Shown: in pieces, positions 27,337 to 35,338 of the stretch
How the letters are laid out: every line of letters begins with the position of its first letter
How positions within the stretch are numbered: the first letter of the stretch is position 1
Source of the DNA: Blastomonas sp.
Lineage (GTDB): Bacteria; Pseudomonadota; Alphaproteobacteria; Sphingomonadales; Sphingomonadaceae
Direction of reading: 5' to 3'
DNA: 64,000 bases
NCBI RefSeq assembly: GCF_030373265.1
Contig: NZ_JAUCZC010000016.1
Location: 1-64,000 of the forward strand
The notes under the pieces: generated by a model
What the model was told of the DNA's origin: nothing
Database searches by the model: none
The model's input: only the letters and a program-made list of their open reading frames with translations
Position numbers and translations under genes: made by a program

Positions 27337-27536
27337 GCATGGCCAGTCGGACAGATTGTTGCAAAATGATCACCTTCTGAGTCAATCGTGACCGCAAACA
27401 GACGTCGACTGCCGTGCTCCAGGCTGGCATCGACCCCCGACTGCTGCTGCAGTACCCGGAAAATAACGCAATAATTCCAGTCGCCTAGCCTGGAATGCGG
27501 TCCGGTTGACGCTGGATTGTCATATAAGACTCCAAA

Positions 27537-27569
27537 TCGTCACATTCCTGTCGCTGCGCTGTCACTGAA
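27537..27569 (+). promoter_or_regulatory. Putative Pho box upstream of the lipoprotein gene
   Basis: Three 11-bp units in register: TCGTCAC-ATTC, CTGTCGC-TGCG, CTGTCAC-TGAA. The 7-mers are close to the CTGTCAC/T PhoB half-site; the fillers are less AT-rich than ideal. It ends 134 bp before the lipoprotein ATG. A further TTGTCATAT lies just upstream (27517) but out of phase by two bases. Confidence 0.6.
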
Positions 27570-27702
27570 ATAGCGCCGCAGCTTCATCATGCCTGCCTAT
27601 CTGCCCTCTCGAACGGCGTTCCAGGGGGTGGAATCAGCTCATCTCCGCTTCGTTCCTGAAAAGCCGACAGCCCAGCCTGTCCAGATTTGCGGAGAATCAA
27701 AG

Positions 27703-29271
27703 ATGCTTAATGCACGTGTTCGTACGGTCCTGATGGCTTCGGCCGCGGCCCTAGTAGTAACCGCCTGCGGTGCAGATGATATTGCTTCGCCTGGCGAAGG
27801 CGTGATTGTTATTCCTGCCCCCACGCCGGCACCGGCTCCCACGCCAACGCCGACCCCGACCCCGACTCCGCCCAGCTTGGCCACTCCGGCAGCATCCTGC
27901 CCGTCTGCGATTTACACCGATCGCGGCACGATTTCGGGGCCGACCGGCACGTACCGCAACTGCGAGTTCCCCAGCCGTTTCACCAGCAACACCCAGGTGG
28001 CCCGCGTCCCCGGCGTCATCTATTCGATGGGTGGCCGCGTTGACGTCGGCACCGATCAGGGTCCGACGAGCACGGGCACGAATGTCATCCTGACCGTCGA
28101 TCCTGGCGTCGTGGTGTTTGCGAGCGGCGCCTCGTTCCTGGCGGTCAATCGCGGCAACCAGATCGATGCAGTGGGCACGGCGGCCCAGCCGATTATTTTC
28201 ACCGGACGCCAGAACGTGACCGGCGCAGCCACCGATGCAACCTCGCAGCTGTGGGGCGGCATCGTCCTCCTTGGCCGCGCGCCCATCACCGACTGCCTGG
28301 CTTCGGGTGCGACCCCGGGAACCGCCGCGTGCGAGCGTGACACCGAAGGCACCAGCAACGCGCTGTATGGCGGTGCATCGCCGACCGACAGCAGCGGTCG
28401 CATGCGCTATGTTCAGATCCGCTATTCGGGCTTTGTGCTCGAGCGCAACAGCGAGCTTCAGGGTCTTACCCCCTCGGGCACCGGATCGGGCACCGAACTG
28501 CAGTATATCCAGGTCCACAACAGCTCGGATGACGGCATCGAAATCTTCGGTGGCCGCGGTAACGCCAAGCACCTCGTCATCACCGGCGCGGAAGATGACA
28601 GCCTTGATACCGATGTCGGCTACAAGGGCTTCATCCAATATGTCCTCGCTATCCAGCGCTCGGACATCGGCGATTCGATCCTCGAAATCGACTCGGACAA
28701 TGCGAACGATGGTCAGACGCCGCGTCAGAACGTCCGGCTGTCCAACTTCACCTTCGTCAAGAACGGCGACAATCGCGCCGGCAACAACGGAACGGCCATC
28801 CTGCTTCGCGGCGGTGCCGACTATTCGTTCTTCAATGGCGTGATGGTCAGCCCCAACCTTCCGTGCTTCGCGGTCAGCCGGCCTCAGACGGCAGCCACTG
28901 CGGCCGATGCCTCGATCGACGAAGCGGGCGCTCCCGTCTTCCGTTCGGTGCAGTTCCAGTGCCCTTCGGGCAACGCCTTCAGCGGTCGTAACGGCGTCAC
29001 CAACGAGCAGGTCGCTTCGCTGTTCAACGCTGGCACCAACGTCAGCTCGACCTTCTCGCCGACTCTGTCCGCGATTTATATCAACGGCTCTGCAGAAACC
29101 GCCATCCCGGCATTCGATGCTTCGACGATCAATTCGTTCTTCGAGCGCACGAACTATATCGGTGCGGTCCGTGATGCGAATGACCGGTGGTTTGCCGGAT
29201 GGACCTGCAACTCCAACTTCGCCAACTTCGGGTCCAGCAGCGGCAGCTGCACCTCTATCCCCGTGATCTGA
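27703..29271 (+). CDS. Surface lipoprotein with beta-helix-like repeats, TonB-receptor partner
   Basis: 522-aa lipoprotein: signal MLNARVRTVLMASAAALVVTAC with lipobox Cys at residue 22 and Gly after it (no inner-membrane retention Asp), then a Pro-Thr spacer (PAPTPTPTPT type) and a long beta-rich domain. I recognise the conserved blocks of a secreted family found next to TonB receptors in Proteobacteria and Bacteroidetes: LWGGIVLLGRAPI, MRYVQIRYSGF, LQYIQVHNSSDDGIEIFGG, AKHLVITGAEDDSLDTDVGY. A right-handed parallel beta-helix is likely. The ATG at 27703 has GGAG nine bases upstream. Function is unknown; ligand capture for the adjacent receptor is an inference. Confidence 0.75.
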   Translation: MLNARVRTVLMASAAALVVTACGADDIASPGEGVIVIPAPTPAPAPTPTPTPTPTPPSLATPAASCPSAIYTDRGTISGPTGTYRNCEFPSRFTSNTQVARVPGVIYSMGGRVDVGTDQGPTSTGTNVILTVDPGVVVFASGASFLAVNRGNQIDAVGTAAQPIIFTGRQNVTGAATDATSQLWGGIVLLGRAPITDCLASGATPGTAACERDTEGTSNALYGGASPTDSSGRMRYVQIRYSGFVLERNSELQGLTPSGTGSGTELQYIQVHNSSDDGIEIFGGRGNAKHLVITGAEDDSLDTDVGYKGFIQYVLAIQRSDIGDSILEIDSDNANDGQTPRQNVRLSNFTFVKNGDNRAGNNGTAILLRGGADYSFFNGVMVSPNLPCFAVSRPQTAATAADASIDEAGAPVFRSVQFQCPSGNAFSGRNGVTNEQVASLFNAGTNVSSTFSPTLSAIYINGSAETAIPAFDASTINSFFERTNYIGAVRDANDRWFAGWTCNSNFANFGSSSGSCTSIPVI

Positions 29272-29284
29272 ACAAACTGAATAA

Positions 29285-29322
29285 GGGTCGAGCCATCCGG
29301 CTCGACCCCCATACTATGGGGG
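29285..29322 (+). promoter_or_regulatory. Overlapping hairpins before the TonB-receptor gene
   Basis: GGGTCGAGCC-ATCC-GGCTCGACCC (29285-29308) is a perfect 10-bp stem. Its last three C residues also begin a second perfect inverted repeat, CCCCCAT-ACT-ATGGGGG (29306-29322), whose right arm is the receptor's ribosome binding site. The two stems cannot both form fully, so one may hide and the other expose the binding site. Neither is followed by a T run. Confidence 0.6.
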
Positions 29323-29327
29323 TTATT

Positions 29328-32060
29328 ATGCGAATGCCGCTATCCTTTGCGGGCGCACTCTTGCTGAGCACAGCGCTTGTTGCTCCTTCCAGCGCCTGGG
29401 CGCAATCGTCTGACGGGCAGGCTGGTGGTGGCACCGTCAGCCAGAATGCGCAGGCTGGCGGCACCGTCGTCCCGGACGCGCAGGCTGAACCGGACCTCGG
29501 CGCAGAAGAGGAAGTCGATGTTTCCGGTCCCGGTGCTGGCGGGCAGGAGATCGTCGTCCGCGGCCGGTTCATTCCGAATACCCTCAGGGCGAATACCGAG
29601 GTCGTATCGGTGCTGTCCTCGGCGGATATTGCGCGTACCGGCGAAGGCGACATCGCGGGCGCGCTCGAGCGCGTCACCGGTCTCAGCGTCGTCGGCAACG
29701 GTTTCGTCTACGTCCGCGGTTTGGGCGACCGCTATTCGCTGGCTCTGCTCAACGGCTCGCCGCTGCCCAGCCCCGAGCCGCTCAAGCGCGTGGTTCCGCT
29801 CGACATTTTCCCGACGAGCGTGATCGCATCGTCGGTGGTTCAGAAGACGTTTTCGGCGAGTTATCCCGGTGAATTCGGCGGCGGTGCGATCAATCTGACC
29901 ACCATCGCTACTCCCGCAGAACCGTTTCTCAACGTGTCGTTCAGCACGGGTGGGGATACGGAAACCACGGGACAGCTTGGCTACACCTATTTCGGGTCGC
30001 GCACCGACTGGACGGGGTTCGACAATGGAACCCGTGACATTCCCCCGCTGTTGAGCGCGGCGCTGAACAGCGGCCGCCCCATCCTGCCGGGCGCGGACTT
30101 CACGCTCGACGATCTGAAGGCCATCCAGCTTCAGCTTGTCAATGCGCCGACCACCGTCCTGCAACGCAACAACAACATTCCGGTGAACTGGTCCGCGGGC
30201 TTTTCCGGCGGGACCACCATTCCGATTGGCGATACCCAACTGGGCCTGATCGCTTCGGCCAATATCAGCAACAAGTGGCTGACCCGTCAAACGCTCCAGC
30301 AGTCTGCAAGCACGCTCGACCTTTCGGGTACGCCGGCCTCCGACTTTACCCGCGTCATCACCGACAACCGCATCATCGTCAGCGGATTGCTGGGCGCGGC
30401 GCTTGAGTTCGGCGAGCACAAGCTGCGCTGGACCAACCTGTATATCCGCGACACTCTGAAGCAGGGGCGGTTGGGCGTCGGCACCAACATCAACACCTTC
30501 CAGACCGAGTTGCTCGAGCAGGACACCGCCTGGTTCGAGCGCCAGCTGATCAATTCCCAGCTCGTCGGCGAATTCAAGTTCGACGCCTTTTCGGTCAACA
30601 CCCGCGGCGGATATGCCAACTCGCAGCGCGAAGCGCCCTACGAGCGCAGCTTCACGTATGTTCGGTCGACCGTTGATGATCCGAACAATCCCCTGAGCCG
30701 GAAATTCATCAACGACCTCGGGGGGTCTTCCCAGGGCGTAGCTTCGCTGGCGTTCAGCGACCTGAATGAAGATCTCTGGTTCGGCAGTATCGATCTGGGC
30801 TATGAAGTGACCCCCGATATCACGGCGTCGATCGGATATGCCTATACGGACGCATCCCGCAGTGCCGTGCGCAGAGCCTTTCTCTATCGCGCGCCCGGTC
30901 TGCCGATCCCCGTCCAGCAGTTGCGGCCCGATTTCCTGCTGTCCGATGCAAGCGTCCAGTTGTACGACATCTTCCTGATCGAAACGTCGGCGCAGGACGG
31001 CACGGCAGCGTTCCAGGCCGACCTGACGACTCACGCCGGATATTTCCAGCTTCAGGTCAATATGGCCGAAGGATTGAGCCTCAACGCCGGCGTGCGCTAT
31101 GAGGACGCGGAACTGACAGTGGTACCGGTCGATTTGTTCGACAGCGGTGCATCGGCCATCGTCGCGACCAACCTCAACAACGACTACTTCTTGCCCACTG
31201 CAACCCTGACCTGGGAATTCCTTCCCGACATGCAGCTGCGCTTCAACGTGTCGAGCACGATCGCCCGGCCCCAGTTCCGCGAGTTGATCGCGCAGGTCTT
31301 CCAGGACACGGACAGCAACCGCGTGTTCCGTGGCAACCCATCGCTACAGGATAGCCGCCTGATCAATGCCGAGGCACGCTACGAGTGGTATTTCGACCGC
31401 GATCAGCGTTTCTCGGCAGCCGGTTTCTTCAAATCGATCGACAATCCGATCGAAACCTTCACCTCGAATTCGGACAACGTCGTCAACTCCAGTTTTGCCA
31501 ACGCTCCCAAGGCAACGCTGTATGGTGCCGAGGTCGAAGCGATAAAGTATTTCGACATGGCCAACTGGATCGATGGTGATTTTTTCACCTCGCGCCGGCT
31601 GCTGCTTCTGGCAAACTACACCTTCACGCAGTCTGAACTGAAAGTGCGGCCCGGTGATGTGACGGTGGTGAACGGGTTGAGCTCTGCAGCCTCGAATTTC
31701 TTCATCGATGGGGCGCCCTTGACCGGACAGTCGGATCACATCGTCAACCTGCAGATCGGCCTCGAGGATACCGAGCGGCTGTCCCAGCAGACGCTGCTGT
31801 TCATCTACAACAGCGATCGTGTGACCAGCCGCGGCCCTTCCGGTCAGCCGGACATCTTCGAGAAACCCGGGCTTCGTCTCGACTTTGTCGCAAGGCAGGG
31901 CATCCGACTGGGCGGATTGGACGCCGAGCTGAAATTCGAGGCGCGCAACATTACGCGCACCAAGTACCAGGAACTTCAGCGGGTTGGCGACAATCGCATT
32001 TTCTACAACCGCTATGATCTTGGCGCAGCTTTCAGCATTGGTTTGTCCGCCAATTTCTGA
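29328..32060 (+). CDS. TonB-dependent outer-membrane receptor
   Basis: 910-aa TonB-dependent transporter. After a signal peptide (MRMPLSFAGALLLSTALVAPSSAWAQ) there is a low-complexity acidic stretch, then the plug domain with VVSVLSSADIARTGEGDIAGALERVTGLSV and the RGLGDRYSLALLNGSPLPSPEPLKR block, then a 22-strand barrel ending in the expected aromatic C-terminus (GLSANF). There is no STN signalling domain, so no direct sigma/anti-sigma coupling. It follows the lipoprotein by 57 bp and is surely co-transcribed. The start at 29328 has GGGGG six bases upstream; the track start at 29187 overlaps the lipoprotein gene. The transported substrate is unknown. Confidence 0.9.
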   Translation: MRMPLSFAGALLLSTALVAPSSAWAQSSDGQAGGGTVSQNAQAGGTVVPDAQAEPDLGAEEEVDVSGPGAGGQEIVVRGRFIPNTLRANTEVVSVLSSADIARTGEGDIAGALERVTGLSVVGNGFVYVRGLGDRYSLALLNGSPLPSPEPLKRVVPLDIFPTSVIASSVVQKTFSASYPGEFGGGAINLTTIATPAEPFLNVSFSTGGDTETTGQLGYTYFGSRTDWTGFDNGTRDIPPLLSAALNSGRPILPGADFTLDDLKAIQLQLVNAPTTVLQRNNNIPVNWSAGFSGGTTIPIGDTQLGLIASANISNKWLTRQTLQQSASTLDLSGTPASDFTRVITDNRIIVSGLLGAALEFGEHKLRWTNLYIRDTLKQGRLGVGTNINTFQTELLEQDTAWFERQLINSQLVGEFKFDAFSVNTRGGYANSQREAPYERSFTYVRSTVDDPNNPLSRKFINDLGGSSQGVASLAFSDLNEDLWFGSIDLGYEVTPDITASIGYAYTDASRSAVRRAFLYRAPGLPIPVQQLRPDFLLSDASVQLYDIFLIETSAQDGTAAFQADLTTHAGYFQLQVNMAEGLSLNAGVRYEDAELTVVPVDLFDSGASAIVATNLNNDYFLPTATLTWEFLPDMQLRFNVSSTIARPQFRELIAQVFQDTDSNRVFRGNPSLQDSRLINAEARYEWYFDRDQRFSAAGFFKSIDNPIETFTSNSDNVVNSSFANAPKATLYGAEVEAIKYFDMANWIDGDFFTSRRLLLLANYTFTQSELKVRPGDVTVVNGLSSAASNFFIDGAPLTGQSDHIVNLQIGLEDTERLSQQTLLFIYNSDRVTSRGPSGQPDIFEKPGLRLDFVARQGIRLGGLDAELKFEARNITRTKYQELQRVGDNRIFYNRYDLGAAFSIGLSANF

Positions 32061-32089
32061 CGCGTCAGCGCGGTTTCAACGCGACCATA

Positions 32090-32127
32090 AGGGGGGCGGG
32101 CGACAAGCCTGCCCCCTACTTGTTTGC
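32090..32127 (+). terminator. Terminator after the TonB-receptor gene
   Basis: AGGGGGGCGGGC and GCCTGCCCCCT form a stem of about 11 bp (one wobble) with a GACAA-type loop, followed by ACTTGTTT. It separates the receptor from the secretion operon. Confidence 0.75.
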
Positions 32128-32153
32128 GCTTCAGATGCGCGCCGACGCATTTG

Positions 32154-32197
32154 CGTTCAAATATCTGTCACAAACTGGTAATCCAACCGTCATTCAC
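32154..32197 (+). promoter_or_regulatory. Putative Pho box upstream of gspC
   Basis: Units at exact 11-bp spacing: CGTTCAA-ATAT, CTGTCAC-AAAC, TGGTAAT-CCAA, CCGTCAT-TCAC. The last three have GTCA, GTAA and GTCA in register at 32167, 32178 and 32189. The array ends 56 bp before the gspC start. It suggests PhoB control of the type II secretion operon. Confidence 0.7.
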
Positions 32198-32252
32198 TGC
32201 GCCTAGCAGCGAGTGAGGGCCAAGGGGATCGGCCTGCAAAGGGGAGTGATTC

Positions 32253-33149
32253 GTGGCATCAGCGGCCCATAACGGCGCGCAGACAGGCCTTGGCGCTTCA
32301 CTCTCCCGATTCCGGTCGGCAAGGTTTGAAGGGCGGGGCGGCAGTGTCGCTCGGTTTCTGCCGGTCGGCCTGTATGGCTGGCTGCGGGCTCTGCTTGTGC
32401 TGGCGCTGGTCATCCAGCTTGCCCGGCTGATCTGGACAATTGTCACCCCGATTTCCCCTTTGGGCGACTGGCAGGCGCGCACCGCAAACGTCATGTCCGC
32501 TCCCTCGCGCGCAGCGCTCTTCGCCAGTTTTGACGGGTTCGATCGCGCCGCCGCAACGGGCGATGCCAGCGCGGCGGTCACCTCGCTCGATCTTACGCTC
32601 TACGGGCTGCGGATGAACGAGGCTTCGGGCGGCGGCTCTGCGATCATAGCCGGATCCGACGGGGTGCAGCGCAGCTATTCGGTTGGCGAGGAAGTCGCCT
32701 CCGGGGTCAAGCTGGTTGAGGTGCTGTTCGATCATGTCGTGCTCGAGCGCGGCGGATCGCGCGAAAGCCTGTTCATCGATCAGTCGGTTCCCGCCGAGAC
32801 GGTGGGCGATACCGCCGCTGCCCCGGTATCCGGAGCGCCGCAGCTGCCGGTAGCCCAAGCAGGGCCGCTTACGTCAGACGCGATCACCGCAGGCATTGGC
32901 TTTGCACCGCGCTCCGAAAACGGCCGCGTCAGCGGTTTCGCCGTCACCCCCAAGGCCGATGGTGCGGTGTTTGCGCAGGCCGGGTTCAAACCCGGTGATA
33001 TCGTCGTGGAAATCAACGGCCGCAAGGTCAGCTCCGCCCAGGATGGCGCGGCGCTGGCAGGGCAGCTTCGCCCTGGTGCCCGCATTTCGCTGCTCGTCGA
33101 GCGCGGCACAGAAACCCTTCCCATCGCGCTGATCATTCCGGAACCATGA
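32253..33149 (+). CDS. gspC: Type II secretion protein C
   Basis: 298-aa inner-membrane clamp protein that links the secretin GspD to the inner-membrane platform. It has a cytoplasmic N-terminus, one membrane helix (GWLRALLVLALVIQLARLIWTIV), a periplasmic homology region (LTLYGLRMNE... SYSVGEEVASGVKLVEVLFDHVVLERGG) and a C-terminal PDZ domain (FKPGDIVVEINGRKVSS). The GTG at 32253 has AGGGGAG at good spacing. It overlaps gspD by 4 bp (ATGA) and opens the operon behind a Pho-like box. Confidence 0.9.
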   Translation: MASAAHNGAQTGLGASLSRFRSARFEGRGGSVARFLPVGLYGWLRALLVLALVIQLARLIWTIVTPISPLGDWQARTANVMSAPSRAALFASFDGFDRAAATGDASAAVTSLDLTLYGLRMNEASGGGSAIIAGSDGVQRSYSVGEEVASGVKLVEVLFDHVVLERGGSRESLFIDQSVPAETVGDTAAAPVSGAPQLPVAQAGPLTSDAITAGIGFAPRSENGRVSGFAVTPKADGAVFAQAGFKPGDIVVEINGRKVSSAQDGAALAGQLRPGARISLLVERGTETLPIALIIPEP

Positions 33150-35338
33150 AAAAACACATCTCAACCCTGGCGCTGTGCGCCGCGCTCGTGCTGTCGTCGC
33201 CCTTGGCCGCGCAGCACAGCCTGAATGTCCGCGATGCCGATGTCCGCGCCTTTATCGAGGACGCGGCGACGGTCACCGGACGCACCTTCATCATCGACGG
33301 CCGTGTGCAGGGCAAGGTTTCGGTGGTCACCGATCGGCCCTTGAGCCGCAGTGAATATTTCGAGGTGTTCCTTTCCACCTTGCGCGCCAACGGGCTGATC
33401 GCGGTGCCGACCGCCAACGGTGCGTACCGCGTTCAGCCGACCGATGGCGCGGCCTCGGCACCAGGCCGGGTGGGCAGCCGCGGTGGGCAGAACGAGTTCG
33501 TCACCGAAGTCTTCCGCCTGCGCGCGATCGACGCGAGCACGGCGGTCGAGACGCTGCGTCCTCTGGTTAGCCGCGAAGGCTCGATCACCGCGAACCGCAG
33601 CGGCAACAGCCTGGTCGTCGCCGATTATGCCGACAACATCCGCCGTATCCGCGCGCTGATCGGCCAGATCGACCGTGACAATGCGACCACCCAGGTGATC
33701 ACGCTCAACCATGCCGGCGCGCGAGAAATCGCGATGACGCTGCAGCAGCTCAGCCCGGCACCGGGCGGCGGCGCAGAAGGCGGCGGGGGCGCGCCTCTGG
33801 TGTCGGTCGTCGCAGTGGACAGCAGCAACTCGGTCGCGTTGCGCGGCGATGCGCCAACGGTAGCGCGGCTCACCGCGATCGCCCGAGAGCTGGATGCACG
33901 CGCCGCCAATGGCAGCGAAATCCGCGTAATCTGGCTCGATTATGCCGATGCCCAACAGCTGGTGCCGGTGCTGCAGATGATGGCCGGCAGCCAGGGCGGG
34001 GGCGGCATGCAGCCGCTGTCGGCGGCGGTCGCAGCGCCCGCAGCCAATGGCGCGGCGACCGGCGGAGCATCGGCTCCGGTCGGTGGCGCGGTGGCGCTGT
34101 CGAACGGGCGCGGCCAGGCGATCATCACCCGCTATGAGGGCGCCAATGCGGTGATCATCTCGGCACCGGTGGATGTCCAGCGCTCGCTGGCCGAACTGGT
34201 ACGCCAGCTCGATATCCGCCAGGAACAGGTTCTGGTCGAGGCGATCATCGTCGAGATTTCGGACCGGGTGGCGCGCGAGCTCGGCGTCCAGTTCCTCATC
34301 GGCGGCAAGGACATCCCGTTCCTCGTCACGCCGTTCTCCAACGTCACGCCCAACATTCTGGATATTGCAGGCGGCCTGCTTGCCAATGACCTGGATGAAA
34401 CGACCACCGTGATCAACGGCAACACCGTGACCACCAGCACCAACAGCGCGGTGGGCGATTTCCTCCGTCAGAACGCAGCCAACCGCATCTTGGGCGCGCG
34501 CGGCGGCTATACCGGTTTTGCCGCCGATATCGGCAACAACCGCGTGCTGGGCGCGATCATCAACGCGGTGCAGGAAGACAGCGATTCGAACATCCTGTCG
34601 ACGCCGTCGCTGACCGTGAACGACAACGTCCAGGGTTCGATCCTGTTCGGTCAGGAAATCCCGGTCAGCACCGGCGAGGCGCTGTCGAACAATTTCGACA
34701 ACGCCTTCCGCACCATCCAGCGCCAGAATGTCGGCATCGAGCTCGAAGTGAAGCCGCAGATCAATGCCGGCAACCAGGTCAAGCTTCAGATCCGGCAGGA
34801 GGTCAGTTCGATCGTCGGTCCGGTGAGCGATGATTTCAACGAACTGATCATCAACAAGCGCGAAGTCGAAACCACGGTCACCGTCAAGGACCGCGAGATT
34901 ATCGCTCTGGGCGGACTGCTCGACGACAATGAACGCCGCACGATCCAGAAGATTCCGTTCCTGGGCGATATTCCGATCATCGGTGAACTGTTCAAGTCGC
35001 GTGGCAAGGAACGCACCAAGACCAACCTGATGGTGTTCATCCGCCCAACGATCCTGCGCACCGCAGAAGATGCGCAGGCAATCGCTGCGCGGCGTTACAA
35101 TTATGTGCGCGCGGCGCAGATCGAGTTTAACCCCAAAAGCGAACCCTCGCTCGACGCGATTGTGCGCGATTATATGGGGGCAAACATTCCGGTCGCTCCG
35201 CCTGCAGGGCCGAACGATCTGGTCGTATCGCCGCGCGCGATGCCGAACAGCGCGCCGCTCGACAGCATGACACTGCCGCCGAGCCAGCCTGCGCAGCGAT
35301 CAGGCCAGATGCCGCCCTTGCCGGGAGAACAGCCATGA
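33146..35338 (+). CDS. gspD: Type II secretion secretin
   Basis: 730-aa outer-membrane secretin. Signal peptide (MKKHISTLALCAALVLSSPLAAQ), N0 domain (LNVRDADVRAFIEDAATVTGRTFIIDGRVQGKVSV), N1-N3 domains with a Gly/Ala-rich insert in N3 (about residues 275-320), then the secretin core with SNILSTPSLTVNDNVQGSILFGQEIPV and LIINKREVETTVTVKDREIIALGGLL. The C-terminal 90 residues are Pro-rich and may be the pilotin-binding S domain. Translationally coupled to gspC and gspE by ATGA overlaps. Confidence 0.95.
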   Translation: MKKHISTLALCAALVLSSPLAAQHSLNVRDADVRAFIEDAATVTGRTFIIDGRVQGKVSVVTDRPLSRSEYFEVFLSTLRANGLIAVPTANGAYRVQPTDGAASAPGRVGSRGGQNEFVTEVFRLRAIDASTAVETLRPLVSREGSITANRSGNSLVVADYADNIRRIRALIGQIDRDNATTQVITLNHAGAREIAMTLQQLSPAPGGGAEGGGGAPLVSVVAVDSSNSVALRGDAPTVARLTAIARELDARAANGSEIRVIWLDYADAQQLVPVLQMMAGSQGGGGMQPLSAAVAAPAANGAATGGASAPVGGAVALSNGRGQAIITRYEGANAVIISAPVDVQRSLAELVRQLDIRQEQVLVEAIIVEISDRVARELGVQFLIGGKDIPFLVTPFSNVTPNILDIAGGLLANDLDETTTVINGNTVTTSTNSAVGDFLRQNAANRILGARGGYTGFAADIGNNRVLGAIINAVQEDSDSNILSTPSLTVNDNVQGSILFGQEIPVSTGEALSNNFDNAFRTIQRQNVGIELEVKPQINAGNQVKLQIRQEVSSIVGPVSDDFNELIINKREVETTVTVKDREIIALGGLLDDNERRTIQKIPFLGDIPIIGELFKSRGKERTKTNLMVFIRPTILRTAEDAQAIAARRYNYVRAAQIEFNPKSEPSLDAIVRDYMGANIPVAPPAGPNDLVVSPRAMPNSAPLDSMTLPPSQPAQRSGQMPPLPGEQP

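Larger units (their letters stand above)
27274..27702. other. Control region of the lipoprotein/TonB-receptor pair
   Basis: 429 bp without a gene. It holds the terminator of the TPR gene (27306-27336), an 11-bp-periodic Pho-like box (27537-27569) and about 130 bases of leader before the lipoprotein ATG. No RNA gene is recognisable; the leader is long enough to hold further regulation. Confidence 0.6.
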
